In this document: positions 18,023 to 27,339 of the stretch, in pieces
Numbering within the stretch: the first letter of the stretch is position 1
Layout of the letters: each line of letters opens with the position of its first letter
Source: an uncultured Saprospiraceae bacterium
Lineage (GTDB): Bacteria; Bacteroidota; Bacteroidia; Chitinophagales; Saprospiraceae
Direction of reading: 5' to 3'
Assembly (NCBI GenBank): GCA_937944245.1
Contig: CALDYY010000094.1
Location: forward strand, 1-64,000
DNA: 64,000 nt
Program-made: the position numbers and the translations under genes
The notes under the pieces: generated by a model
What the model saw: the letters and a program-made list of their open reading frames with translations, nothing else
Told to the model about the DNA's origin: nothing
The model's database searches: none

Positions 18023-19087
18023 TTGAGCGAAATTAATTTAACGATTGAAGATGTTGATTTGCTAGAACTTTACGGAGAAAACAATGCAAAACTCAACCTA
18101 TTGCGCAGCAGTTTTCCGGAAGTGAATATCACATCGAGAGGCAATACCCTCAAAATAAGTGGTGAAAGGAAATACGCCCAAAAAGCAAAAAAGCAAGTTG
18201 AAACAATGGTTGCGCTGTTAAGAACACACAATAAACTGCCTATGCAAATGGTAGAAGACTTACTAAGTGGGGGCAATCCATTCGACCATCATATCTCAGA
18301 GGACATTTCCAAAGCTATTGTGCATGGAACACATGGTAAAATTATTAAAGCAAAGACGCGCAACCAAATGAAGTTGGTAGAAGCGTCAGAAAATAATGAT
18401 ATTGTTTTCGCTATCGGTCCTGCGGGTACAGGAAAAACCTATACAGCGGTGGCATTAGCGGTTCGTGCATTGCGCAATAGAGCTGTGAAAAAAATTATTC
18501 TTACCCGTCCAGCCGTAGAAGCGGGTGAAAACTTAGGTTTCTTGCCGGGTGATTTAAAAGAGAAAATTGACCCTTATTTGCGTCCGCTATACGATGCGCT
18601 GGATGACATGATTCCTGCTGAAAAAATCGCGCAATTTATGACCAACCGAACGATTGAAATTGCTCCTTTGGCATTCATGCGTGGTCGAACACTCGATAAT
18701 GCTTTCATCATTTTGGATGAAGCACAAAACTGTACTACGATGCAGATTAAAATGTTCTTAACTCGTTTAGGTCCATCTGCAAAGTGCATCATTACGGGCG
18801 ATTTATCTCAAATTGACTTGCCTTACAACGTCAAATCGGGTTTGAGAAGAGCTTTACATATTTTAGAACCTATTGAAGGTATTGGTATCATAAGCCTAAC
18901 CAGTGAAGATGTTATCAGACACCGACTGGTGAAGTCTATCATCAATGCTTACGACCGTGCAGAAGAGGAGTTTAGACAGTCAAAAGAAGAAGAAAAACGA
19001 AATAATACACCGCTAGCAATACCAGCAACAGTTGAACCAACAGCCGTAGAAGCGGTAAACGAACTCAACAAATATACAATAGAATGA
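18023..19087 (+). CDS. PhoH-like ATPase (YbeZ type)
   Basis: Cytosolic P-loop ATPase linked to RNA metabolism and ribosome maturation, commonly working with the YbeY endonuclease. An N-terminal KH-like part (residues 1-100) precedes the PhoH domain. Walker A is GPAGTGKT at residues 132-139, Walker B is FIILDEAQNCT near residue 233, and TGDLSQIDLP marks the SF1-type motif that follows. The start is TTG, preceded by AAAGAGGT. The C-terminus has a charged extension (EEEFRQSKEEEKRN). Its stop overlaps the start of the OsmC gene by 4 bases, which suggests coupling. Confidence 0.93.
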   Translation: MSEINLTIEDVDLLELYGENNAKLNLLRSSFPEVNITSRGNTLKISGERKYAQKAKKQVETMVALLRTHNKLPMQMVEDLLSGGNPFDHHISEDISKAIVHGTHGKIIKAKTRNQMKLVEASENNDIVFAIGPAGTGKTYTAVALAVRALRNRAVKKIILTRPAVEAGENLGFLPGDLKEKIDPYLRPLYDALDDMIPAEKIAQFMTNRTIEIAPLAFMRGRTLDNAFIILDEAQNCTTMQIKMFLTRLGPSAKCIITGDLSQIDLPYNVKSGLRRALHILEPIEGIGIISLTSEDVIRHRLVKSIINAYDRAEEEFRQSKEEEKRNNTPLAIPATVEPTAVEAVNELNKYTIE

Positions 19088-19485
19088 CATCAGAAGTAAT
19101 TTATTTAGGCGAATTAAGAACAACTGCAAAGCACTTACAGTCAGGCAATTCCATCCTTACAGATGCACCAGTGGACAATCATGGCAAAGGGCAAAACTTC
19201 TCCCCCACTGACTTAGTAGCCACTGCATTAGCAACTTGTATGATAACAGTAATGGGTATAAAAGCTAATCAAAAAGGACTAAATATAGAAGGGACTAAAG
19301 CTGAGGTAACCAAAATAATGGCAGCCAACCCTAGACGCATTGCTGAAATTCAAGTAAAATTAACGATGCCTGCTGGCAATTTTTCTGAAGAGGATAAAAA
19401 AATATTGGAACAAGTTGCCTTTACCTGCCCAGTGGCACAAAGTCTTAGTGCAGATTTGTTACAAAATGTGACGATTGTTTGGTAA
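19084..19485 (+). CDS. OsmC/Ohr-family peroxiredoxin-like protein
   Basis: A 133-residue OsmC-family protein, which in characterised members reduces organic hydroperoxides through two cysteines. Both are present: Cys52 in ALATCMITV and Cys115 in FTCPVAQSL, the latter matching the family motif (Cys-Pro-Val). The dimer-forming N-terminal strands (LRTTAKHLQSGNSILTDAP) and GKGQNFSPTDLVATALATC are typical of the OsmC rather than the Ohr branch. It overlaps the phoH stop by an ATGA-type junction. Cytosolic, no leader. Confidence 0.88.
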   Translation: MTSEVIYLGELRTTAKHLQSGNSILTDAPVDNHGKGQNFSPTDLVATALATCMITVMGIKANQKGLNIEGTKAEVTKIMAANPRRIAEIQVKLTMPAGNFSEEDKKILEQVAFTCPVAQSLSADLLQNVTIVW

Positions 19486-19929
19486 GTAATGATGAAAATA
19501 ATTCATTAAACTTCCTTCGAAAGTCCTTTAGCCTTTCTTTTTTTTCCATTTAGGATAAAATTAAAAGATACTTAAGGTTGGGGATAAGAAGAAGAAAATT
19601 ATTTTCGTAAGAAGTCTATTAACTTCTTTCCCTATAAAAAATTAACACAAAAAGTAGATTAGGAACATAATCTTAACTAGATGCAGTCGCTTACAAACAG
19701 CACGAGATTCATCATACCTATTTCCAGCGAACTAAAAATGAAAATAGCTAATATTTATTTCTGGCATTAGCTATTAGAGCAACTGTAATGACCACTGAAA
19801 ATGGCAGGTTCGTCGAAATTCTCTTCTTACCTATATAAAGTATTTATATATTTACTCTTGTAATCAGCCCTGAGAATTCGACTTGGCATATTTTAGTCTT
19901 TTAAATATTTTTTCTTAAATCAATTAAAA
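19486..19929. other. 444-bp intergenic region with hairpin
   Basis: No gene seen. It holds a T-rich stretch after osmC (near 19538-19546), a 10-bp perfect hairpin (19743-19775), and a wider inverted repeat GTCGAAATTCTC / GAGAATTCGAC (19812-19823 and 19872-19882). The subtilase start follows at 19930. Confidence 0.6.
19743..19775. other. 10-bp perfect hairpin
   Basis: The arms AATAGCTAAT (19743-19752) and ATTAGCTATT (19766-19775) are separated by 13 bases. No T-run follows. It is 258 bases past the osmC stop, so it is a doubtful terminator and may belong to the leader of the subtilase gene. Confidence 0.5.
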
Positions 19930-22569
19930 ATGAGAACATTTATCTACTTTCAAGGGGTAGCATTTGCTTTTTTTGCTACCTTTCTATTAACTATGGATGC
20001 AAATACGTTATTTGCACAAAAAAACATTACGCTCAATTTAGACATTGAACGTACACCCTTAAAATACAAAGGGACACCAGTTGCAAAAAAAATTGACCCT
20101 ATGCTCCTCTACGCCAGAGACCGTTACGAGCGTGGGGAACAATTAGACACTGACCAACTTTTTCATGTTAAAGGAAATGAAATTTTGATTAAAGCAATTG
20201 CCGAAACACCAGAAACGGCAGCTAAAGTAATCGAACAATTCAAAAGTATTGGTCTAAAATACACAGGGCACTACGAACGAGTAATTAATGGCTTTTTACC
20301 ATTTAATCAAATTGAAAAAGCATCCAAATTTGAACATCTGATGAATTTGACGTACTCTCCTCGTCCTGTACTGAAAGTTGGTCGCGTGACTAGCGAAGGG
20401 GATGCAGCTATGAATACCGATATCATCAAAAAAGGGTTAGGTTTTGATGGTACTGATGTGAAAATTGGTATTTTATCCGATAGCTACAATTCGCTAGGTA
20501 ATGCCGAAGAAGGTGTATTAAGCGGGGACTTACCAGGCGAAGGCAATCCAAATGGTTACACCACCCCCGTAGAAGTGTTGCTAGATTTGGATTCTGGTGG
20601 AAAAGACGAGGGAAGAGGGATGGCAGAGTTGATACACGACGTTGCACCTGGAGCAGCATTGAGTTTTTACTCTGCTTTTTATGGTGAAGGTGCTTTTGCA
20701 CAAGGCATTATCGCTTTAAGACAGTTTGCAAATTGTGATATCATTGTAGATGATGTTGTTTATACATCGGAACCGTTTTTCCAAGATGGGGTGATTGCAA
20801 GAGCTGTTGATGCAGTAGTTAATAATGGTGGCGTTTTCTTCTCTTCTGCTGGAAATTCTGCCAATCATTCATATGAGGCAGTATTTAACTCAGCGGGATT
20901 TGAGTTTAACTTGGGTAATTCTCCACTAGAACCCCATGTATTTCCAAATGGAGATATCTTTCAACCAATTACATTATTTCCTAGAGAATCTTTAAGTATT
21001 ACTTTCCAGTGGGATGAGCCATTTGCATCTTTAAGTGGTTTTCCGGGTTCAAGAACAGATTATAACTTAGTCGTTTTTAATGAAGATTTATCTGAAATCG
21101 TAGCCATCAGTAGTTCCGAAAATCTTTTCAAAGACCCTGTTGAAATTTTATTCTTAGAAAATAGAGATACTGTTGCTCGTAATTACAATTTATTAATTGG
21201 TAGCTACACGCCTACGTTAACTACACCCAATAATCTTTTTAAGATGGTGATAATGATTGGTAATCCTTTAATGTTTGGCGATTTAGCTTCGGAGTTTAAC
21301 AAAGCTACTAATTATGGGCATTCTAATGCAAAAGAAGCGATTGCCGTAGGTGCAGCACCTTATTACTTTACCCCTGCTTTCGGATTTGCAAATCCTATCC
21401 CTGAAATTTTTACTTCACTAAGCGGTATTCCGATTCTTTTTGACGAAAAGGGTAATCGTTTGGAAACGCCAATCGTTCGAGACAAACCAGAAATAACAGC
21501 ACCTGATGGTACAAACACTACTTTCTTTGGTAATGTTGATTTAGAAGGCGATGGCTTTCCTAATTTCTTAGGAACTTCCGCAGCAGCTCCTCATGCGGCA
21601 GCAGCAGCAGCACTAATTATTCAAGCCTATCGAGAAAATGGTCGTTCAACTAGCCCTGATGTAATCCGAAATGTATTGCAATCAACTGCCACAGATATTG
21701 TTCCAACTACAATAGACAGAGTACCAGCAGCCATATCTGGACTAGGGATTCCTCTAGGTGAATTACAACAATTTTTCCAGTTCAATGATCTTGCAATAGG
21801 GTTTGATTACTTAACTGGTGCAGGGCTTATTAACGCGGAAAGAGCATTGAGCGATTTTGCAGACCAAATTGTTTATGTAGATTTATCGCTCACAGCAAAT
21901 ACTGTTGGCAAGGTGAAGCGATTTGCACCAAATACATTAAGTTTTGAATTAACGAACAGTGGGGATAGAGCAGCAACAGATATTCTTGTAAGTATTGAAT
22001 TACCAAAATCAACACCACTAGTGGGTGGCGTTAGACCAGTTGCTTCTAATGGCAAGTACGACATATATACTAGTATTTGGTCTATTCCTTCGTTGGGTGT
22101 AGGCGAGTCAGCAACTTTAAATCTTCAAATTTTCCCTTTAACACTTGATTTTGAAGTGTTTGCACAAGTATTGGCGTTAAATGAATTAGACATTGACTCT
22201 CGCCCAGCCAACGGCTCTTGTTGTGTCGCAAATGAAGATGACGAAGTGGTATTCCGCTCTAGTGGTGTAGAAGTTACGGCGTTAGGAGTAAACCCTGATT
22301 TTTTAACAACTGTTGAGGATGCCACTTTAACGATAGAATCCATTTATCCAAACCCAGTGACGAATCAAACAACAGTAGTATTTTATAGTCAGTTGGATAA
22401 AGTGAATTACACCATTCAAGATGTACACGGAAGAACGCTATTAATAAATCAATGGAGTACAGAGCAAGGACTAAACAGAAAATCAATTGATTTATCTGGT
22501 TTTGCGGAAGGCATATATTTCCTTCAAATTGATAAGGCTACACCACAGCGTATCATAAAATTGAAATAA
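19930..22569 (+). CDS. Secreted S8 subtilisin-like protease, T9SS type A cargo (first)
   Basis: Extracellular serine protease with all three catalytic residues visible: Asp184 in ILSDSYN, His236 in MAELIHDVAPGA and Ser550 in GTSAAAPHAAAAAAL. The His block MAELIHDVAPGA belongs to the subfamily with a long insert between His and Ser, here more than 300 residues. A leader with a hydrophobic core (residues 7-27) is present. After the catalytic domain comes a DUF11/CARDB-like beta domain (LSFELTNSGDRAATDILVSI), then a type A sorting domain (IYPNPVTNQTTVVFY to RIIKLK). It converges with argG and shares its hairpin. Confidence 0.9.
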   Translation: MRTFIYFQGVAFAFFATFLLTMDANTLFAQKNITLNLDIERTPLKYKGTPVAKKIDPMLLYARDRYERGEQLDTDQLFHVKGNEILIKAIAETPETAAKVIEQFKSIGLKYTGHYERVINGFLPFNQIEKASKFEHLMNLTYSPRPVLKVGRVTSEGDAAMNTDIIKKGLGFDGTDVKIGILSDSYNSLGNAEEGVLSGDLPGEGNPNGYTTPVEVLLDLDSGGKDEGRGMAELIHDVAPGAALSFYSAFYGEGAFAQGIIALRQFANCDIIVDDVVYTSEPFFQDGVIARAVDAVVNNGGVFFSSAGNSANHSYEAVFNSAGFEFNLGNSPLEPHVFPNGDIFQPITLFPRESLSITFQWDEPFASLSGFPGSRTDYNLVVFNEDLSEIVAISSSENLFKDPVEILFLENRDTVARNYNLLIGSYTPTLTTPNNLFKMVIMIGNPLMFGDLASEFNKATNYGHSNAKEAIAVGAAPYYFTPAFGFANPIPEIFTSLSGIPILFDEKGNRLETPIVRDKPEITAPDGTNTTFFGNVDLEGDGFPNFLGTSAAAPHAAAAAALIIQAYRENGRSTSPDVIRNVLQSTATDIVPTTIDRVPAAISGLGIPLGELQQFFQFNDLAIGFDYLTGAGLINAERALSDFADQIVYVDLSLTANTVGKVKRFAPNTLSFELTNSGDRAATDILVSIELPKSTPLVGGVRPVASNGKYDIYTSIWSIPSLGVGESATLNLQIFPLTLDFEVFAQVLALNELDIDSRPANGSCCVANEDDEVVFRSSGVEVTALGVNPDFLTTVEDATLTIESIYPNPVTNQTTVVFYSQLDKVNYTIQDVHGRTLLINQWSTEQGLNRKSIDLSGFAEGIYFLQIDKATPQRIIKLK

Positions 22570-22579
22570 GCCTAGCAGT

Positions 22580-22625
22580 AATTTGCATGAAGCATAGTGA
22601 TAATCACTTATGCTTCATGCAAATT
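22580..22625. terminator. Strong bidirectional hairpin between subtilase and argG
   Basis: A stem of about 22 bp (AATTTGCATGAAGCATA and its complement, one bulged A) closes on a 3-base loop TAA at 22601-22603. It lies 10 bases past each of the two stops, as expected for a terminator shared by convergent genes. Confidence 0.85.
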
Positions 22626-22635
22626 CAAATTAATA

Positions 22636-23820
22636 TTACTCATTTACCAAATGATGTATTTTTGTAGCATTCGCTAAAATCTTTGTAAATCCTCTTACAT
22701 CTTCGCCTGTCCAAGCAAGATTCATCTCGCCGTAGCTACCAAATTTAGACTTCATTAAATCATAATTTGATTCAATACCTTGCAACTCAAAGCGATAAGG
22801 ATAAAGTTGTACGAATACTTTGCCAGTTACATTACCTTGTGTATCCTCCAAAAAAGTTTCAATATTGCGCATTACGGGGTCAAGGTACTGCCCTTCGTGG
22901 AGGAGCATGCCGTACCAATTACCAAGTTGCTCTTTCCAATATTGCTGCCATTTTGTTAAAACGTGCTTTTCCAGCAAATGATGTGCTTTAATCGTTATCA
23001 AAGAAGCAGCAGCCTCAAAGCCCACTCGCCCTTTAATGCCAATAATTGTATCGCCAACATGAATATCCCGACCAATGGCATAATCAGTAGCAATAGCTTG
23101 TAATTGTTGGATGGCTTGCACAGGACTATCCGCTGTTTTGCCATTTAATCCTACCAATTCGCCTTCCTCAAAATGGAGCGTAATTTGCTGTGGTTCAGTC
23201 GTTTTCAACTGACTTGGGTAAGCGTGTTCAGGTAGTGCTTGATGCGAAGTGAGCGTTTCTGCGCCACCGACACTTGTTCCCCAAAGCCCTTGATTGATGG
23301 AGTATTTCGCTTTTTCCCACGACCAATGAATGCCATGTTGCTGCAAATAGGCTATTTCTTCTTCTCTCGATAATTTTTTATCTCGGATGGGCGTGATAAT
23401 CGTCAAATTATTACCTAGCACATTGAACACATAATCAAAACGGACTTGGTCATTCCCTGCGCCTGTGCTACCGTGAGCTATGTGTGTTGCTCCAATCGCT
23501 TTAGCCACTTTCAGCACTTCAATTGCTTGAAACATTCGCTCAGCACTCACAGAAAGTGGATAAGTATTGTTTCTCAACACATTACCATAAACCAAATATT
23601 TCACGCAATGATGATAAAACGTTTCTACGGCATCAATAGCCTGAAAAGAAGTTGCACCCAGTTGTAAGGCTTTTTCTCGAATAGTTACTATTTCTGATGT
23701 CTTGAATCCGCCAGTATCCACTAGCACAGCGTGTACCTCAAAGCCAAGTTCTTGAGATAAATATTTTACACAATAAGAAGTATCAAGACCTCCACTGTAT
23801 GCCAGCACAATTTTTTCCAT
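22636..23820 (-). CDS. argG: Argininosuccinate synthase
   Basis: Joins citrulline and aspartate with ATP hydrolysis in the arginine pathway. The N-terminal PP-loop AYSGGLDTS is at residues 7-15. Later conserved blocks are AHGSTGAGNDQVRF, SINQGLWGTSVGGAE and GRVGFEAAASLITI. The length of 394 residues and motif order are normal. Upstream in the same direction, 81 bases away, is a GNAT acetyltransferase gene, a pairing seen repeatedly in Bacteroidota, so the two probably form one arginine operon. A 10-bp hairpin lies between them. Confidence 0.96.
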   Translation of the reverse strand: MEKIVLAYSGGLDTSYCVKYLSQELGFEVHAVLVDTGGFKTSEIVTIREKALQLGATSFQAIDAVETFYHHCVKYLVYGNVLRNNTYPLSVSAERMFQAIEVLKVAKAIGATHIAHGSTGAGNDQVRFDYVFNVLGNNLTIITPIRDKKLSREEEIAYLQQHGIHWSWEKAKYSINQGLWGTSVGGAETLTSHQALPEHAYPSQLKTTEPQQITLHFEEGELVGLNGKTADSPVQAIQQLQAIATDYAIGRDIHVGDTIIGIKGRVGFEAAASLITIKAHHLLEKHVLTKWQQYWKEQLGNWYGMLLHEGQYLDPVMRNIETFLEDTQGNVTGKVFVQLYPYRFELQGIESNYDLMKSKFGSYGEMNLAWTGEDVRGFTKILANATKIHHLVNE

Positions 23821-23852
23821 GAATAAAAAATATTTCTAGAAGTTGGTAAAGC

Positions 23853-23890
23853 TAGCTAATCGAACATGACCAAACACATCCGATTAGCTA
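23853..23890 (-). other. Intercistronic hairpin between GNAT gene and argG
   Basis: TAGCTAATCG (23853-23862) and CGATTAGCTA (23881-23890) form a 10-bp perfect stem with an 18-base loop. No T-run follows in the direction of transcription. It could set the ratio of the two messages by partial termination or by mRNA processing. Confidence 0.55.
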
Positions 23891-23901
23891 AAGATTGGAT
23901 T

Positions 23902-24486
23902 TTAAACAATTTTTGAAGGTTCTAAAATCATATGTGATAAATTGATGACCGGCATTTCTTCTTTTGAAGGTGCTAACATACCCGTACAAAGGCACATTTT
24001 GCGCTCATTACGCATCAAAATATCGTAATTTGGACAACTTTTGCAACCATTCCAAAAGGCATCATCCTGTGTTAATTCTGAAAAAGTAACAGGTCGGTAA
24101 CCTAGCTCGTGGTTTATTTTCATTACCGCTAAACTGGTAGTAATACCAAATACTCTAGCAGCAGGATATTTGTTTCGCGCCAACTGGAATGCCATTTTTT
24201 TAATGCGCTTTGCCAAGCCATTACCGCGAAAGGCAGGCAGCACTAGCAATCCAGAGTTAGCTACATATTTTTCATGTGTCCAAGTTTCAATATAACAGAA
24301 ACCTGCAAATTCTTCACCATACAAGGCAATAATAGCGTTACCTTTTATCATTTTTTGGCGAATATACTCTGGGTCTCTTTTTGCGATACCCGTACCGCGC
24401 TCTTTGGCTGAGACTGCATACATTTCGCAGATATATTCTGCATAGTGCAGATGTTCCTCGCTAGCTACGAAGATGTTTATTTCCAT
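23902..24486 (-). CDS. GNAT acetyltransferase linked to arginine synthesis
   Basis: A 194-residue protein with a GNAT fold: the acetyl-CoA pyrophosphate loop appears as VLPAFRGNGLAKRIKKMA near residues 82-99, and INHELGYRP is the C-terminal strand-helix. After the domain come clustered cysteines (CKSCPNYDILMRNERKMCLC) that could bind a metal. Its place directly upstream of argG, 81 bases away, and the absence of a classical argA nearby suggest it acylates glutamate or ornithine in the arginine pathway. The substrate is inferred from context, not from sequence. Confidence 0.8.
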   Translation of the reverse strand: MEINIFVASEEHLHYAEYICEMYAVSAKERGTGIAKRDPEYIRQKMIKGNAIIALYGEEFAGFCYIETWTHEKYVANSGLLVLPAFRGNGLAKRIKKMAFQLARNKYPAARVFGITTSLAVMKINHELGYRPVTFSELTQDDAFWNGCKSCPNYDILMRNERKMCLCTGMLAPSKEEMPVINLSHMILEPSKIV

Positions 24487-24849
24487 TTTAATAGTTGTTC
24501 CCTTTTAGAAAGGTGTGAAAAATAATGTAAAAAATATATAGTTATGGACTTAAAGACGTGCTTTTACGCAAAAGGTAACATACGCCTCGATAGGCGTGGA
24601 AGAAAAAGCGCATAATTGACAAGTAGAAAGTTACTTGTGAACTGAAACCCCCATATAAGATTCAACTTGTTTATCATTCTTCCTTTACAAATTAAGAAAC
24701 ATAGATTACTTGATAAGAGCAACCACTTATTTACATAATTGTAACAAATGTAATATAACTTTACATTTGTTACAATTTTTTTATGCACTTAACAAAAAAA
24801 TATTAATGCTTTCTACGATTTCTTGTCAAGCATTTTCAAACAAAAAACA
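24487..24849. other. 363-bp intergenic region
   Basis: No credible gene. It contains the promoter region of the GNAT-argG operon, a small CGCCT/AGGCG stem near 24582-24595, and a perfect 17-bp hairpin (24737-24777) with T-run on the plus strand. Confidence 0.55.
24737..24782. terminator. Perfect 17-bp hairpin with T-run on the plus strand
   Basis: AATTGTAACAAATGTAA and its exact complement with a 7-base loop, followed by six or more T on the plus strand. It follows the leftward DUF5606 gene by 73 bases, but the T-run is on the other strand and no plus-strand gene precedes it. It may therefore block transcription running rightward into DUF5606, or belong to an unseen small RNA. Confidence 0.65.
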
Positions 24850-25284
24850 TTATTCCTCTGCTTTTTCCTCTGTTTCTTCTATGCTTTCCTCACTTCTATC
24901 AAGTAGTCCTTTTTCATTAAGAATAGTAAACCACTTAATCACCCGACGAATATCTCTTGGATAAACCCGTTGCTCATCATGTCGAGGCAGAATATCTTTG
25001 AAGTATTCTCGCAGCTCTTCTGCACTGGCTTTGACATCTATTGGCGGATTATCCTCCAACTGCTCTAACATACTTTTGAAAACCACTTTCAACTCTGTGG
25101 ATTCCCCATCATCAGTATAAATTCCCACTGTTTCCAGTGGCGTGAATTGATTAAGGCGGGAAGAAGCAAATTTTTGCTTCGCTGTATCTAAATCCTCTAT
25201 AATTAATCCATTCTTTCGATTGGCAGTTACCTTAAATAACCCATTAATTGCTCCACTAACTGCCACTATTTTTTCTAAATTCAT
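24850..25284 (-). CDS. DUF5606 domain protein
   Basis: A 144-residue cytosolic protein resembling the Bacteroidota-restricted DUF5606 family. The start is placed at the ATG of MNLEKIVAVSGAINGLFKV; the longer frame upstream adds a non-conserved segment. Typical features are KIVAVSGxxGLFKV, RKNGLIIEDLDT, FTPLETVGIYTDDGES and YPRDIRRVIKWFTILNEKGLL, then an acidic tail (EESIEETEEKAEE). The function is unknown. It is a single gene, divergent from the second subtilase. Confidence 0.8.
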   Translation of the reverse strand: MNLEKIVAVSGAINGLFKVTANRKNGLIIEDLDTAKQKFASSRLNQFTPLETVGIYTDDGESTELKVVFKSMLEQLEDNPPIDVKASAEELREYFKDILPRHDEQRVYPRDIRRVIKWFTILNEKGLLDRSEESIEETEEKAEE

Positions 25285-25470
25285 AACAAAAAAACGTTTA
25301 AATCGAATTACCAAAACGAGTGCAAAACTAAAATTGTTTATCATTTTGTAGCATACATTTTACATTTAAGCCAAAACTAAATATTGTTTTCACTTTTTAA
25401 TGAAGGTTTAACTTTGAGTGAATCCCTTGCCACGACTAAAACCTTGTTTTTTTCGTTTATAGCATCAACA

Positions 25471-27204
25471 ATGAATACAAAGATGAAAAAATACTTACTT
25501 TTTATTGGCATAACGCTTTACTGCACCACTGCATTTACACAGAACTGGCAAAATAAGATAGATGAAGCTTTGAGAATAGAAGCCCAGTCGGGCAAACAAG
25601 TAGCGTTTCTTATTTTGCTTGAAACACAAGCGGATATACGTCAAGCAGCACCGTTAAAAACTAAAACCGAAAAAGCACAATACGTTTTTCAAGAGCTTAA
25701 AGCGACTGCTCAAAAAACACAGCAGCGTGTTATTGGCACATTAAAGGCAAATGGTGCGGATTATGCGTCCCTTTATATCGTCAACCTCATCTGGTCAAAA
25801 GGGGACTTAGCCCTCATTCAACAGATTGCTGCTTTACCTGAAGTTGCTAAGATAGCTCCAAACCCAATCGTTCATTTTAATTTTCCAGAGGAGGAAATAG
25901 ATGCCATTGAATTGCGCAATCCAGTAGAATGGGGAATCGCTAAGATAAAAGCAGATTCTGTTTGGGCAATGGGTATTGAGGGGCAAGGCGTAGTGGTTGG
26001 TGGTCAGGACACCGGCTACGATTGGCAACATCCTAGTTTAGCAAAAAAGTACAGAGGCTATAATGAAGGCTTGTTCAACCATAACTACAACTGGTATGAT
26101 GCTATTAAAAGCCCTATTGAAACAGGCGAAAACCCTTGTGGCTTAAATACGAAAGCCCCTTGCGATGACAACCGACACGGCACGCACACGATGGGAACGA
26201 TGGTAGGACAAGATAAATTCAACAATATAGGGGTTGCGCCTCAAGCGCAATGGATTGGCTGTCGCAATATGGATAGAGGTACTGGAACGCCTTTCACCTA
26301 TTTGCAATGCTTTGAATGGTTTTTAGCACCTACTGATTTGAATAACGAGAATCCTCGACCAGAGCAAGCACCACATGTCATTGCCAATTCTTGGGGCTGT
26401 CCTCCATCAGAGGGTTGTAATGAGACCAACTTTGATATACTTCGTATAGCAGTAGATAATCTCAAAGCAAGCGGTGTAGTCGTTGTAGTCTCCGCTGGCA
26501 ATACGGGAAGATCGGGCTGTGGTTCTATCAAAGACCCTGCCGCCATCTACGAAAATAGCTTTACAGTGGGGGCAACCAATATGGAAGATAGCATTGCATC
26601 TTTTAGCAGCATTGGTCCAATTACAGTGGATGGTAGTGGACGACTAAAGCCCGATGTCGTTGCGCCTGGTGTTAATATTCGTTCGGCAGTATTAAATGGT
26701 GGTTATCAAACTTTTAGCGGCACTAGTATGTCTGGTCCGCATGTAGCAGGAGCAGTTGCACTCATTATTGCTGCCAATCCTGAGTTAGCAGGACAAGTGG
26801 AAGTTATCGAAAACATACTAGAGCAAACCGCCATACCCTTTCAGACAGCATTAAGTTGCGGTAATGTTTCAGGGCAAGCCATTCCAAATAATGTTTATGG
26901 CTATGGTAGAATTGATGCGCTAGCTGCTGTAAGAGCAGCGCAGCAACTTTCTAGCGTCAAAAACGTCAATTTAACGGCATGGGTGAACGTTTATCCCAAT
27001 CCATTTCAGGATAATCTAGTTTTGCAAAATATACAGGGAGTGGATAGTGAATTATCCTTATTTGATGTACAAGGCAGACTTGTTTTGCAACAACGCTGGA
27101 ATAGCAACTTATTGGAGGTCAATACTCAACATTTGGCTAGTGGCTGTTATTTTTACCGCATTAAAAGTAATCTAGGGGTACAAAGTGGGAAATTGGTCAA
27201 GTAG
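25471..27204 (+). CDS. Secreted S8 subtilisin-like protease, T9SS type A cargo (second)
   Basis: Extracellular serine protease with an intact triad: Asp180 in GGQDTGYDWQHP, His236 in DNRHGTHTMGTM and Ser419 in FSGTSMSGPHVAG. The start is placed at the ATG at 25471 because the signal peptide MNTKMKKYLLFIGITLYCTTAFTQ begins there; the open frame extends to 25384. Residues 30-150 resemble an inhibitor prodomain (VAFLILLETQADIR). It ends with a type A sorting domain (VYPNPFQDNLVLQ to GKLVK). It is a compact canonical subtilase, unlike the one at 19930, so the two are not recent duplicates. Confidence 0.92.
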   Translation: MNTKMKKYLLFIGITLYCTTAFTQNWQNKIDEALRIEAQSGKQVAFLILLETQADIRQAAPLKTKTEKAQYVFQELKATAQKTQQRVIGTLKANGADYASLYIVNLIWSKGDLALIQQIAALPEVAKIAPNPIVHFNFPEEEIDAIELRNPVEWGIAKIKADSVWAMGIEGQGVVVGGQDTGYDWQHPSLAKKYRGYNEGLFNHNYNWYDAIKSPIETGENPCGLNTKAPCDDNRHGTHTMGTMVGQDKFNNIGVAPQAQWIGCRNMDRGTGTPFTYLQCFEWFLAPTDLNNENPRPEQAPHVIANSWGCPPSEGCNETNFDILRIAVDNLKASGVVVVVSAGNTGRSGCGSIKDPAAIYENSFTVGATNMEDSIASFSSIGPITVDGSGRLKPDVVAPGVNIRSAVLNGGYQTFSGTSMSGPHVAGAVALIIAANPELAGQVEVIENILEQTAIPFQTALSCGNVSGQAIPNNVYGYGRIDALAAVRAAQQLSSVKNVNLTAWVNVYPNPFQDNLVLQNIQGVDSELSLFDVQGRLVLQQRWNSNLLEVNTQHLASGCYFYRIKSNLGVQSGKLVK

Positions 27205-27339
27205 TGATTATTCAAACACATTTATTTTTATAAGACTTACACGATAAACAGGATATTCGTCTTTGCGTTATGTTTTATATTTGTTAATTTCATGCAACAC
27301 TATATCTGATAGTAATTTTTAACACAAAACGAAACAGCA

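Noticed and set aside
24564-24788. 74-codon minus-strand ORF over the 24.7-kb hairpin
   Set aside because: Runs straight through a perfect terminator stem and has no recognisable sequence; a chance AT-rich frame.
19930-27204. The two S8 proteases as a recent tandem duplication
   Set aside because: Different subfamilies: one has the MAELIHDVAPGA-type His block and a 300-residue insert, the other a standard DNRHGTHTMG block.
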